Shown here piece after piece: positions 47,098 to 56,477 of a DNA stretch of 64,000 nt. Position 1 is the first letter of the stretch, and the number at the start of each line of letters is the position of its first letter. The translations under genes were made by a program, and so were the position numbers. The stretch lies in the NCBI GenBank assembly GCA_963777165.1, contig CAVZPO010000026.1, positions 199,271 through 263,270 on the forward strand, written 5' to 3'. The notes below the pieces were generated by a model. The model worked only from the letters and a program-made list of their open reading frames with translations. It was not told where the DNA came from and did no database searches. This stretch comes from DYJB01 sp963777165 (lineage in GTDB: Bacteria > Chloroflexota > Anaerolineae > Anaerolineales > E44-bin32).

Positions 47098-47998
47098 TCA
47101 GTTCAGCAGCTGAAGCTGCGGCTGGAGTCCCAGGCGGTCGATCAGACCCTGGAGCTCTTCCGTGGTCAGACTGCGGCCCTTCCCGGCCACCGCCACGAGT
47201 GCCGCTTCCATCATGTTGGTGCCGAACGAGCGACCCTCCAGCACCGGCGTGGAAGTGACGAGGGCCTTCGCTCCCGCCTGACGGAAGAGCGCCGCATCCG
47301 CCGGGGTCGTGGTATTGGTGGCTACCACTTTGCCGAGTATGTGCTCCGGCATGTAGCGCGTGATGTACAACGCGTCGCCTGCGATCACCGTTGCCCAGTC
47401 GAATGCCCGGCCCCAGCGAGGCGTGCGCTTCTCCTGATCCTTGCCGGTCGGGTACAGCCATGCAGATCGGGATACGACCAACGACCGGCAGGAGGATGCG
47501 CGCCATCCGCTTGACGGACTTCAGGCTGCGGAGAGGGACGTTGACCCCGAGGGCGAACATCAGGTCACCGAAGATGCACTCGTAGCCCTCCTGGATGAAG
47601 CCGCTGGACATCCCCCAGCGGTCGGACCCGAGGTTGATGAAGGCGCGCTTGGGTTGGATCTGGTCGCCGAGGGTGCGTTCGATGAATCCTGCCAGTTGGC
47701 GCTCGAGCGTATTCTTGAGACCGGCGCCGTCCACGTAGGGGGTCTTACGGACATAGCGAACGAGCTTGCGCGCCGAGTACAGCGGATAAGCGTGCCCGTC
47801 AACGACGATCGCCAGGTCGGCACCGCCGACGCCAAAGGCGTCGACGTGACCATCCAGTTCCTGGAACAGTCGGGCGGCCTTCTCCATGTCCCCGTCGGTG
47901 CCGATGCGCTCGATCCGGATGCGTTCCCCGAGCAGGTCGATCTCGACGGCCTTGTCCCGCTTCGAGGATCCAATGCTGATGCTCACGGCTCGTTTCAT
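47098..47998 (-). CDS. 'Quinate 5-dehydrogenase'-type protein (frameshifted)
   Basis: A protein of about 300 residues in two frames. The start at 47998 has AGGAGA six bases ahead (MKRAVSISIGSSKRDKAVEI). The first frame continues to VGRIPI; from about 47455 the next frame reads WLYPTGKDQEKRTPRWGRAF, VVATNTTTPADAALF and ends EGRSFGTNMMEAALVAVAGKG. The span is 3n+1; one extra base. This matches a family annotated in Chloroflexota and thermophiles as quinate 5-dehydrogenase, though I know of no biochemical proof for it. Cytoplasmic. Confidence 0.75.
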
Positions 47999-48053
47999 CG
48001 TTTCTCCTGGGATCCGCGTATGCCGGTGCATGCACGGCGATCTGCGCTGCGCT

Positions 48054-49439
48054 TCAGGGTCCGCCACCCACCGCGGGCGGCTGGATGGCAGGTGCAGGGG
48101 CGCCGGCCCCCACCTCGACGATCGCCTCGCCCCCATCGTAGCGCCGAAGCTGAGGGTAGCGCGCGGAAACCCAGCCCAGCGTCAGCAGGCAGCCCAGCCC
48201 GCCGGTCACGACCGAGATGGGCGCGCCGAAGGCCTGGGCCACCAGTCCGGCCTCCAGTTCTCCGAGTTGCGGCCCGCCGAGGAAGAACATCTGATTCACG
48301 CTCGTCATCCGGCCGCGCAGGCGATCGGGCGTGAGCAGCTGGCGGATGGTGTTGCGAATGATCGTGCTGACCCCATCGCTCCCGCCGACCATGACCAGCG
48401 ACAGGAAGGTGAGCCAGAACGATCGGGACAGGCCGAAGATGACCGTGGCCAGGCCGAAGAAGGCCACGGAAGAGATCAACACCTTGCCTTGTCGGCGGAT
48501 GGGTCCGGAGAAGGCGAGCACGGCGGCGACGGCGCCGGCGCCGATGGACGGCCCGGCCACCAGCCAGCCGTACCCAACGGCTCCCACCCCCAGGAGGTCG
48601 CGGGCGAAGATCGGCAGCAGCGCCGTAGCGGAAGAGAAGAAGGTAGCCAGGAAATCGAGCAGCATGGTGGGAAAGATCATGGCGTGCCGGAGGACGAATC
48701 GCAGGCCTTCCCCGGCCGAGCGCAGGAATGCGCCGACCGGCTCACGCCGGACGTGTTGCAGCGCCGACGAGTCGATCTCGCCTTGCTGCGCCACGCCGCC
48801 CATCATCACCAGCGCCACCAACACCGCGGCGTATGACACGGCGTTGATCCAGTAGACGTAGCTTATGCCGGCCCCGGCGATCACCAACCCGCCCAAAGCC
48901 GGGCCGGCGATTGACCCGAATTGGAAGGCGATCGAGTTCAGGCTGAAGGCGTTGGTCAAGTCCCCGCGCTCGACCAGGTTTGGGACGAGGGCCTGGCGGG
49001 CGGGCATGTCGAAGGTGGCGACGCCGGAGCTGAGGGCAGTGATGGCGTAGATCGACCACAGGGCAGCCGCCCCGCTCATGGTCAGCCAGCCCAGCAGAGC
49101 CGCCAGCAGCGCCAACGCAGTCTGGGTGAGGAACATCAGCCGCCGGCGGTTGACCGAGTTGGCGGCGACGCCGGCGACCAGCGAGAGCACCAGGATCGGC
49201 AAGATATTGGCCAGCCCCACGGCCCCCAAAGCGATCGGCTCGGGATTGATCTCGTGGATGTGCCACAACACCGCGGCGGCCTGCATCCGGGTGCCGGTGA
49301 CCGAGATGAGCAAGCCGATCCACAGGAGCCTGTAGCGGCGATGGCGCAGGGCGGGAGGGAATCGCATGCCGGTGGAAGCGCCGGACGTCGGCCGAAAAGC
49401 GCTAGGTCCCCCCGTCTCTCGGGATGAGGTGGTCGTCAT
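48054..49439 (-). CDS. MFS transporter
   Basis: A 461-residue major facilitator protein with about twelve helices. Family motif is partly readable (VAANSVNRRRLMFLTQ), with DMPARQALVPNLVERGDL in the central region as in the EntS/MFS_3 type, and IRNTIRQLLTPDRLRGRMTS later. It probably exports a small molecule with proton coupling. Start could be 49439 or the internal ATG 49367 (MRFPPALRHRRYR); neither has a clear ribosome site. The longer start overlaps the nadE stop by 38 bases. Confidence 0.88.
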   Translation of the reverse strand: MTTTSSRETGGPSAFRPTSGASTGMRFPPALRHRRYRLLWIGLLISVTGTRMQAAAVLWHIHEINPEPIALGAVGLANILPILVLSLVAGVAANSVNRRRLMFLTQTALALLAALLGWLTMSGAAALWSIYAITALSSGVATFDMPARQALVPNLVERGDLTNAFSLNSIAFQFGSIAGPALGGLVIAGAGISYVYWINAVSYAAVLVALVMMGGVAQQGEIDSSALQHVRREPVGAFLRSAGEGLRFVLRHAMIFPTMLLDFLATFFSSATALLPIFARDLLGVGAVGYGWLVAGPSIGAGAVAAVLAFSGPIRRQGKVLISSVAFFGLATVIFGLSRSFWLTFLSLVMVGGSDGVSTIIRNTIRQLLTPDRLRGRMTSVNQMFFLGGPQLGELEAGLVAQAFGAPISVVTGGLGCLLTLGWVSARYPQLRRYDGGEAIVEVGAGAPAPAIQPPAVGGGP

Positions 49440-50235
49440 TCGCCGGGCGGCCGCTCAAGAGGGCAATCGGCGGCAGGACCCGCTTGAAGTGATTGCGCCG
49501 GATGCGCTCAAGGACGGCCTGGACAAAGGCGCGGTCGAAACCGGCTTCGACGCACACGTCGGGCGCGTGCCGGCCGTCGACCATCAGCATCAGCAGTTGA
49601 TCGACTCGGGCGTAGGTGAATCCGAGCTCGCCCTCGTCCGTTTGCCCGGCCCACAGGTCGGCGCTGGGCGGCTTGGCCAGGATGACCTCCGGGACGCCCA
49701 TCGCCCGCGCCAGCTGCCGAACCTGGGTCTTGTACAGGTCCCCAATCGGATTGAAGGCACAGGCCGAGTCACCGTAGAGCGTGGTGTAACCGAGCAGGAA
49801 CTCGGTCTTGTTTCCCGTGCCGACGACCAGCCCCTGGAACTCCGCCGATCGGTCGTAGAGCACGATCATGCGCAGACGCGCCAGGATGTTGCCGCGACGG
49901 ATGGTCTGGTCTTCCGGAATGGAGGCCAGGAACGGTTCCGCCATCGGCGTGATCGGCACCGTCGCCGCATGCACGCCCGTCTGCTGAAGGACGAGTGCGG
50001 CGTGCTCCAGGGAGTCGGGTGAGGAGGTGCGGAAAGGCATGCGTACGCCAAGGACGTTGTCCGGGCCCAGCGCCTCCGCAGCCAGGAAGCACGCCAGGGC
50101 AGAGTCCAATCCGCCGGAGACGCCCACGACGGCGCGCTGAAGCCCGGCACGGCGGACCTCCGTCCGCACGAAGTCGACCAGCGTACGGCGGACGAGATCG
50201 ACATCGATCTCCAGCGCGAGAGCGTGGTCATTCAT
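49402..50235 (-). CDS. nadE: NAD+ synthase (ammonia-dependent)
   Basis: A 277-residue enzyme of the N-type ATP pyrophosphatase group. The P-loop SGGLDS is at 40-45; other motifs are YTTLYGDSACAFNPIGDLYKTQV and AKPPSADLWAGQTDEGELG. There is no N-terminal glutaminase domain, so it uses free ammonia to make NAD+ from deamido-NAD+. GAGAGGG lies six bases before ATG 50235. A longer reading upstream is low-complexity and unlikely. Confidence 0.93.
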   Translation of the reverse strand: MNDHALALEIDVDLVRRTLVDFVRTEVRRAGLQRAVVGVSGGLDSALACFLAAEALGPDNVLGVRMPFRTSSPDSLEHAALVLQQTGVHAATVPITPMAEPFLASIPEDQTIRRGNILARLRMIVLYDRSAEFQGLVVGTGNKTEFLLGYTTLYGDSACAFNPIGDLYKTQVRQLARAMGVPEVILAKPPSADLWAGQTDEGELGFTYARVDQLLMLMVDGRHAPDVCVEAGFDRAFVQAVLERIRRNHFKRVLPPIALLSGRPANDDHLIPRDGGT

Positions 50236-50365
50236 GGCGTCCCTCTCTAGGCCACCCGAGGCGGCGGCACGGCGCCCCGAGGAATGGGGGTCGGAGCACG
50301 GTCCACGTCGGCGTCCCGGCACCGACCCAGGCCGTCGATGAGGCGCGGGTTCAGCATCGGCAGTG

Positions 50366-51112
50366 TCATGCGGCCCGGGCCGCCCGCCGGTGGAGCACCC
50401 CGGCGAGGCCGAGGGCGGCCACCATCGCGGCACCGGCGAAATCGAGCCGTATGCCGGCGAGCAGCGGCACAGGATCGCCGCGGACGAGGCTGAGCGCCAG
50501 GCCGATCAGGCCCAGGGCGGCGAAGGTCAGACAGGCGAGCAGGCCCGGGCGCAAGACGCGAGGCTCGAGCGCCAACACGCCCAGGACGACGGCGAAACAC
50601 GATAGCAGCCCCATCACCTGCGTGGGCCACCGCGCCATGCGGCTGTCGAAGATATCCGAGGAGAACAGCGTCGCGGATCCTGCGGCAAGCGGGCGGCCAT
50701 ACCCGCACCCGTCCACCAGGCAACCGGCCCAGCTGGCTGCGGCCAAAAGTGCGGCAGGCAGGGCAAGGGAATCCGCCAACGGCCACACAGGCGCACGGCG
50801 CAGAGCGGCGAGGGCGAATAGACCAGCCACAGCGCCCAGTGCTCCACCGACCCAACTTAGCCCACCGGCCGAAAAGGAAAACGCCTCCGCGAGGTGGGAG
50901 GCGAAGTAGTCCCAGTGCGCTCCGACATAGGCCCCGCGTGCGCCGGCCAATCCCAGCACCAGCGCCGCCAAGCCCGCATCAAGCCGGAGCAATGCCGCCG
51001 GGTCCAGATCGCGCCAGCGGCCGGACATCCGGCGGTCGGGATCGGCCAGGAGCAACCACAGGAGCCCGGCGAGGGTTCCCAGGGCGAAGAGGAGTGGATA
51101 GGTATTGCCCAT
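50366..51112 (-). CDS. Lgt-like membrane protein
   Basis: A 248-residue membrane protein with about seven helices. Similarities to prolipoprotein diacylglyceryl transferase: LGLAGARGAYVGAHWDYFASHLAEAFSFSAGGLSWVGG, where Lgt has RLGYVLFNWDYY...GGLSFHGG, and GCLVDGCGYGRP, where Lgt has GCFFGRP. Several family residues (the His of GGLSFHGG and the Arg/Asn sites) differ, so a changed substrate is possible. Start ATG 51112 precedes the first helix; an upstream ATG adds a hydrophilic tail. Confidence 0.65.
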   Translation of the reverse strand: MGNTYPLLFALGTLAGLLWLLLADPDRRMSGRWRDLDPAALLRLDAGLAALVLGLAGARGAYVGAHWDYFASHLAEAFSFSAGGLSWVGGALGAVAGLFALAALRRAPVWPLADSLALPAALLAAASWAGCLVDGCGYGRPLAAGSATLFSSDIFDSRMARWPTQVMGLLSCFAVVLGVLALEPRVLRPGLLACLTFAALGLIGLALSLVRGDPVPLLAGIRLDFAGAAMVAALGLAGVLHRRAARAA

Positions 51113-51459
51113 CGGCGGCTCAGGGTCGGAATCATACCACCACCACTGCGGCCGGAGCCTGTCCAACCCTGCTCGGCGCGTCCGTCGACACCGGAACCTG
51201 GGACGCGTCGGACAGGAAGATCCCGCCGCGGGTGGAGGTGCGTGCCGGGAACGGAATGACGGCTCCCTCGCCCGGAGATGAACACCGGCCGGAACTGAGC
51301 GTTTGAGGGAGTCGCGGGCTCGAGAGGCGGGCCCGCGCTCTGTGCCGCCGTGGAAGGTCGGACCCGCTCAGGCACGAACGCCGGGCGACCGGGCGAGATG
51401 CTCTCCGATCGGCCGACCGAAGGCGAAGGCGGCGCCTCCGCAGCAGCAGGTCGCGGCTG

Positions 51460-51465
51460 TATAAT
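51460..51465 (+). promoter_or_regulatory. -10 box of acetyltransferase-like gene
   Basis: TATAAT, exact consensus, 25 bases before the ATG at 51491; no distinct -35 box. Confidence 0.5.
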
Positions 51466-51490
51466 CCGTGCACCCCGCGGAGTGATCTAA

Positions 51491-52636
51491 ATGGCCGAAG
51501 TTCAGATCTCGCCGGTGCGCAGCGAATTGGAGCTGATGACCTTCATTCGGTTCCCGTGGGAGGTCTACCGCGGCGATCCCTACTGGGTCCCACCGTTGAT
51601 CTCGGAGCGGCGCGGCTTCCTCGATCGGGCTCGCAGCCCGTTCTTCCAGCACGCGCGCGCCGAGTACTTCCTGGCCCGCCGGGGAGAGAAGGTCGTCGGC
51701 ACCATCGCCGCGTTCACCAATGACCGCTACAACCAGTTCCAGCAGGTCAACACGGGGTTCTTCGGCTTCTTTGAAGTCCTGGACGATCCGCAGGCTGCCG
51801 CGGCGCTGCTGGCGACAGCCGAAGCGTGGGCGCGAAAGGCCGGCCATGTTTCGATCCTGGGACCGGCCCAGTTCTCCACCAACGACGAGGTCGGCCTGCT
51901 GGTGGACGGTTTCCAGGATGCGCCGCGAATCCTGATGACCTACAACCCGCCGCGCTACATGACCTATCTGGACGCCGCCGGCTACCGAACGGCGATGAAC
52001 CTGTGGGCCTATCGGCTGGCCATCGCCGATTTCATCCGCAATAAACCCGAGAAGCTCGAACGCGTGGCCGCCAAGGTGCTGGAGCGCGGCAAGCTGACCG
52101 TCCGGCACCTCGACATGAGTCGGTTCGACCAGGAACTGGAGGCGGTCAAGAAGATCTACAACCGATCGTGGGAGCGCAACTGGGGCTTCGTTCCGATGAC
52201 CGATGCGGAATTTGGCCGCCTGGCGGATCAGATGAAGCCTCTGCTCGATCCCGATCTGGTCATGCTCGTCGAACACCAGGGCGAGGCGGTTGGATTCGGG
52301 CTGACCGTCCCCGACGTGAGCGAACCGCTGCGCCTGGCCTACCCGCGGCCGTCGGAGCCCGAGGCGTTCACGATGCTGAAGTTGATGTGGCACTGGAAGG
52401 TCCGCCGGCGGCATGCATGGCTCCGGGTCATCGCTCTGGGCGTCTTGCCCGAGTTCCGCGGCAAGGGGGTGGACGGGCTGATGTACCTGGAGACGGCGAA
52501 GGCGGCCGTGCCCAAGGGGTACAAGTTCGCCGAAATGAGCTGGATCCTTGAGAACAACGAGATGATGAACCGGGCGATCCGCTCCTTGGGCGGAAGTGTG
52601 TACAAGACCTACCGCATATATGAGAAGGCGTTGTAG
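51491..52636 (+). CDS. GNAT-fold N-acetyltransferase-like protein (YghO type)
   Basis: A 381-residue protein. It opens with VRSELELMTFIRFPWEVYRGDPYWVPPL, typical of a group of large GNAT-fold proteins, and has VIALGVLPEFRGKGVDGLMYLE near residue 320, where the acetyl-CoA loop (RGKGVDG) lies. It contains the segment NRSWERNWGFVPMTDAEF. Function is not known; members often lie near lipid or cell-envelope genes. Confidence 0.75.
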   Translation: MAEVQISPVRSELELMTFIRFPWEVYRGDPYWVPPLISERRGFLDRARSPFFQHARAEYFLARRGEKVVGTIAAFTNDRYNQFQQVNTGFFGFFEVLDDPQAAAALLATAEAWARKAGHVSILGPAQFSTNDEVGLLVDGFQDAPRILMTYNPPRYMTYLDAAGYRTAMNLWAYRLAIADFIRNKPEKLERVAAKVLERGKLTVRHLDMSRFDQELEAVKKIYNRSWERNWGFVPMTDAEFGRLADQMKPLLDPDLVMLVEHQGEAVGFGLTVPDVSEPLRLAYPRPSEPEAFTMLKLMWHWKVRRRHAWLRVIALGVLPEFRGKGVDGLMYLETAKAAVPKGYKFAEMSWILENNEMMNRAIRSLGGSVYKTYRIYEKAL

Positions 52637-52803
52637 GCCACCGGGGTGCCGGCGCGGCAAGCCTGGTGTCAGCGTCGACGCCCGGGAGAGTGCGCATGTC
52701 GGCTGGATGTCGGGGGGATGGCACGCTGCCGGCGGGACCTGCCGTAGACTGGGAAGGAACCGACAGATGACGGTGCGCCATGACCCCATCGGAAGTCCTG
52801 ATC

Positions 52804-53403
52804 ATGCCTAATCTGGTCTACCTGCTGCTGATGGCCGGAGTGTGGTTGGCGGCGATGGCGATCGTCTCGCCGGGCACCGGCCTGCTCGAGATCGGTGCCG
52901 TCGCGATTCTGGTGATGGCCGGAGTTGGGACGCTGCAAGTGCCGGTCGATCCGTGGGCGCTGGCCGTCATCGGCGTGGGCGTCGTCCTGTTCGTCGGCGC
53001 GCTGCGGTGGAGGCAGACCGGGCTGTGGCTGGCGCTTTCGGCGCTCCTGCTGAGCGCGGGCTCGGCCTTCCTGCTCGGAATTCAGGCCGGGCAGACGGCT
53101 GTCCACCCACTGCTGGCGGCGGTCGTCTCGATTCTGACCGTCGGCTTCTTCTGGATCGCCGTCCGGCGCGGCGTGATCGCCCAACGTGCCAAGCCCCTGC
53201 ACAACCCCGACGACCTGCTGGGGCAGGTGGGCGATGTCCGCAGCGCGCTGGACCCCGTTGGCTCGGTGTACGTCGGTGGGGAGCTGTGGAGTGCGCGCAG
53301 CGATTCTCCGGCGGCCGTCGGCACGACCGTTCGCGTGCGAGGCCGGGAAGGCCTCGTGCTGCTCGTGGATCCGGTTCCGGGGGGACCCGCCGCGATCCCG
53401 TAG
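52804..53403 (+). CDS. NfeD-family membrane protein
   Basis: A 199-residue protein with three or four membrane helices at the N-terminus (about 1-120), including the segment SPGTGLLEIGA, followed by a C-terminal beta-rich OB-type domain (about 130-195: LLGQVGDVRSAL, TTVRVRGREGLVLLV). ATG 52804 has GGAAG nine bases ahead; ATG 52780 is in frame upstream and also possible. The slipin gene follows after nine bases, the usual NfeD-stomatin pair that organises membrane microdomains. Confidence 0.88.
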   Translation: MPNLVYLLLMAGVWLAAMAIVSPGTGLLEIGAVAILVMAGVGTLQVPVDPWALAVIGVGVVLFVGALRWRQTGLWLALSALLLSAGSAFLLGIQAGQTAVHPLLAAVVSILTVGFFWIAVRRGVIAQRAKPLHNPDDLLGQVGDVRSALDPVGSVYVGGELWSARSDSPAAVGTTVRVRGREGLVLLVDPVPGGPAAIP

Positions 53404-53412
53404 GAGGCATCC

Positions 53413-54304
53413 ATGGACCTGACCTTCGCTCTGTGTGGTATCGGCATCGTTGTCCTGTTCGCGCTGGTCCTGCTGCTGGGGGCCATCCGCATCGTCCAGG
53501 AATATGAACGGCTGGTTGTCTTCCGCCTGGGCCGCTGCGTCGGCCAGAAAGGGCCGGGCATTGTCTTCCTGATCCCGATCATGGACCGCGGGCGTGCGGG
53601 TGGATCTGCGCGAGCAGGTGCGCGAGATTCCGCATCAGACGTCGATCACCAAAGACAACGCCCCGATCGCCATCGACTTCGTCTGGTACTACAAGGTCGT
53701 CGATGCGGCCAACACCGTGCTGCAGGTCGGCAGCTTCGAAGCGGCCGCCATGTACATGGCCACCACCACCTTGCGCTCGGTCATCGGCGGGATCCCGCTC
53801 GACGATGTCCTGTCGCAGCGCGAGCACATCAACCAGGTCCTGCGCACCAAGCTGGATGAGGTGACGGAACGCTGGGGCGTCAAGGTGACCAACGTCGAGA
53901 TCCGCGAGATCATCCCGCCGCGCGAGGTGCAGGAGGCGATGAACCGCCAGATGACGGCCGAGCGCGTGCGCCGCGCCGTCGTCACCGAATCGACCGGCAC
54001 GCGCGAGGCGGCGATCAACGTCGCCGAAGGCGAGAAGCAGGCGGCGATCCTCAAGGCCGAGGGCGACAAGCAGGCCAGCATCCTCAAGGCCGAGGGCGGG
54101 AAGCAGGCGCAGGCGCTGCAGGCCGAAGGCTATGCTGTGGCGCTCGAGCGGATTTTCGCCGCTGCCAAGACCATCGACCAGAAGACGATGACGCTGCAGT
54201 ACTTCGAGGCGCTCAAGGCCATCGGGGCGGGCGCCTCCACCAAGTACATCTTCCCGATGGAGTTCACGAGCCTGCTGGGGAACTTCCTCAAGTCCAAGGA
54301 GTAG
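53413..54304 (+). CDS. Slipin / SPFH-domain protein (frameshifted)
   Basis: One protein of about 297 residues in two frames. The first frame has an N-terminal membrane helix (IVVLFALVLLLGAIRIVQEYERLVVFRLGR) up to IPIMDRG; the second, from about 53590, reads VRVDLREQVREIPHQTSITKDNAPI, the standard SPFH start. A long helix rich in EGEKQAAILKAEGDKQA follows. The span is 3n+1; removal of one base at GGGCGTG rejoins it. Slipins form scaffolds with NfeD proteins in membrane rafts. Confidence 0.88.
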
Positions 54305-54313
54305 CGCGGTCCC

Positions 54314-54818
54314 TTGACGGACGACCTTCTGCAGGTCGCGCCCGTCGTCGTAGTTCCGGCGACGTGGCGCGACCTGCGCGCCGTGTGGGACATTGGAGAA
54401 GCAGTGCTTCCCCGACGACGCCTGGCCGTGGATCGACGTGCTGGCGGCGTTGACGTTCCCGGAGACCGTGCGGCTGAAAGCGCTGGTCGGGGAGACGGCC
54501 GCCGGCTTCGTCGTCGGCGACCGCCGGCGCGGGGAGGGCCTGGGCTGGATCGCCACACTGGGCGTCCATCCCGGCCAGCGGCGCCGGGGGATCGGAGCCA
54601 GCCTGCTGGACCGCTGCGAAATCGATCTGGGGGTCCCCCGCATCCGGCTGACGCTGCGGCCCTCCAACCTTGGCGCCCGCCGCCTGTACGACCAGGCGGG
54701 ATACCAGCAAATCGACGTCTGGCACCAATACTATCGGAACGGCGAGGATGGGGTGGTGATGGAGAAGCTGCTGCTGCCCGATCGCCCTTCACGCGGCGGC
54801 CCGCCTCTGGTAAGATAG
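54314..54818 (+). CDS. GNAT acetyltransferase, RimI-like (frameshifted)
   Basis: A frame from TTG 54314 (VVVVPATWRDLRAVWD) joins another from about 54393 (EKQCFPDDAWPWIDVLAAL). The combined 168-residue product matches RimI-type acetyltransferases: VHPGQRRRGIGASLLDRC is the acetyl-CoA loop and LRPSNLGARRLYDQAGYQ the last motif. Span is 3n+1; one extra base at ATTGGAG. AAGGAG of the slipin gene end lies 12 bases before the start. Its end overlaps the rplI promoter. Confidence 0.75.
54811..54816 (+). promoter_or_regulatory. -10 box of rplI
   Basis: TAAGAT, 80 bases before the rplI ATG, inside the last codons of the GNAT gene. Confidence 0.4.
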
Positions 54819-54847
54819 TCCCCGTCGGGCGTTGTACCCTTCGCCCC

Positions 54848-54869
54848 CAGGCGCCGCATCAGGCGCCTG
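54848..54869 (+). promoter_or_regulatory. Hairpin in the rplI leader
   Basis: CAGGCGCC, loop GCATCA, GGCGCCTG: a perfect 8-bp stem 27 bases before the rplI start, within the transcript from the TAAGAT box. Ribosomal protein leaders often hold such stems for autoregulation; without a U run it is not a terminator. Confidence 0.45.
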
Positions 54870-54896
54870 ATCTTGCCAGAAAGGGCTTGGATCCCC

Positions 54897-55526
54897 ATGC
54901 GTGTTCTCCTCCTCAAAGACGTGTACAAACTGGGCCGCGCCGGCGATGTCAAGAAGGTCGCCGATGGTTACGGGCGCAACTACCTGCTCCCCCACAATCT
55001 GGCCGTGCTGGCTTCCCCCGGAGCCCTCAAGCAGGTCGAGCGCATCCGCCACTCGGCCACCGAAACTCGCGTCCGCCTCAATCAGGAGTTGGGCGCCATC
55101 GCCGAACGCCTGAACGGCTTGCAGTTGGTCTTCCCGGTCAAGGCCGGCGAGACCGGCAAGCTCTACGGCTCGATCACGGCAGGTATGCTGGCCGAGTCGA
55201 TCCAAAAGGCGACCGGCGCCGAGGTCGACAAGCGTCAGATCGACTTCCAGCCGATCAAGGCGCTCGGCATTCACAAGGCCAGCATCCGCCTGACGATCGA
55301 CCTGGTCCCGAGTTTGACGATCGTGGTCCACCGCGAGGGCGAGTCGGCCGAGTCGGCGTTCGCCGAGACTGCCGCGGCACAAACGCGCGAGCGCGAGGCC
55401 GAGGCCTTCGCCGAGCTGTCTGCGGATCTCGCAGCCGCCGAGAAGGCCGAGGAAGAGGCCGAGCGCCAGACGCGCAAGGGCAAGCGCGGCGAGGACGCGG
55501 AAGCGGACGAGACTGAGGAAGCCTAG
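54897..55526 (+). CDS. rplI: 50S ribosomal protein L9 with long C-terminal tail
   Basis: A 209-residue L9. The N-terminal domain MRVLLLKDVYKLGRAGDVKKVADGYGRNYLLP is conserved, followed by the connecting helix and C-terminal domain ending near residue 148 (LVPSLTIVVHREG). A further 60 residues are charged (Glu/Ala rich, ending EEAERQTRKGKRGEDAEADETEEA), absent in most L9 proteins of about 148 residues. It is a component of the large subunit. Start is the ATG at 54897; the in-frame GTG-like upstream reading is not conserved. Confidence 0.93.
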   Translation: MRVLLLKDVYKLGRAGDVKKVADGYGRNYLLPHNLAVLASPGALKQVERIRHSATETRVRLNQELGAIAERLNGLQLVFPVKAGETGKLYGSITAGMLAESIQKATGAEVDKRQIDFQPIKALGIHKASIRLTIDLVPSLTIVVHREGESAESAFAETAAAQTREREAEAFAELSADLAAAEKAEEEAERQTRKGKRGEDAEADETEEA

Positions 55527-55565
55527 CCCCCTTCGGCCGGCTCCGCGGCGAGCCATCCCAACCCC

Positions 55566-56477
55566 ATGACCCCCCTCGGGCAGACGCTGTGCGACGCCCG
55601 CGAGCGACTCGGGCTGACGCTCGAGGAGGCCGAGCGCGCCACGCGTATTCGCGCACACCATCTCCAGGCGCTCGAGAGCGAAGCGTGGGACTCCCTGCCC
55701 TCTCCGGTTCAGGCCCGCGGCTTCCTGCACAACTACGCCGAATTCCTGGGGCTCAACCCCGATGCTCTCCTGCTCCAGTACGTCGAGGTGCTGCAGCATC
55801 GTCGGTCAGCGTTGGCGGCGCCGACGCGTCCGGTGGCTCCGGCCGCTCCCGTTACCGCGGCCGTCCCGGTCCGACGTCCGCGCTGGGTCTCACCTGACCT
55901 GCTGATCTCTTCCGTGGTCGTCCTGGCGGTCATGGCCGTGTTGGTCTGGGGCGTCGGACGGATGATGGCCGGCTTTCGGGCGCGCACGCTCGAGGAGGCC
56001 GGCGGCGTTTCGCTGGCGCTTCCGACACTGGAGCTCACACCCAGCCCGACGCCCGAGACCCCGTTCTCGGAAGTGATCGCTCAGCCGGCGGCGGCGCCAA
56101 GCGGAGGCCCGACCGCCACGCTGGCACCCCCTCCCATCCTTGCATCCTTCGGTCGGGTCAACGTCCAACTGGTCATCGAGCGTCGGGCGTGGCTCCGCGT
56201 CGTGGTCGATGGGACCGAACAATACTCCGGGCGGGCGGCGGCAGGCGAGCTCCTCGAGTATCAGGCGCAGCGGACCATCGAGGTCGTCACCGGCAACGGC
56301 GGCGGCGTGCGGGCCTTCTTCCAGGGGGAAGACACCGGGTTGATGGGGGAGTTTGGGGAAGCCGTGATCCGAATCTGGTCGGAGGGTGGTCTGATCACCC
56401 CCACCCCCACGGCCACACCCCAGATCACCGCCACGCAGCCCGTCCCGGCTACGGGCACGCAGACGACCGGAGGTTAG
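55566..56477 (+). CDS. RodZ-like helix-turn-helix membrane protein
   Basis: A 303-residue protein with an N-terminal Xre-type helix-turn-helix (about 1-70, LGQTLCDARERLGLTLEEAERATRIR), one membrane helix (about 111-133), a Pro/Thr-rich linker, a DUF4115 domain (about 195-275: VNVQLVIERRAWLRVVVDGTEQYSG) and a Thr/Pro tail (TPTPTATPQITATQP). RodZ anchors MreB and controls rod shape. The gene starts 40 bases after rplI and rimO starts just at its stop, so they form an operon. Confidence 0.9.
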   Translation: MTPLGQTLCDARERLGLTLEEAERATRIRAHHLQALESEAWDSLPSPVQARGFLHNYAEFLGLNPDALLLQYVEVLQHRRSALAAPTRPVAPAAPVTAAVPVRRPRWVSPDLLISSVVVLAVMAVLVWGVGRMMAGFRARTLEEAGGVSLALPTLELTPSPTPETPFSEVIAQPAAAPSGGPTATLAPPPILASFGRVNVQLVIERRAWLRVVVDGTEQYSGRAAAGELLEYQAQRTIEVVTGNGGGVRAFFQGEDTGLMGEFGEAVIRIWSEGGLITPTPTATPQITATQPVPATGTQTTGG

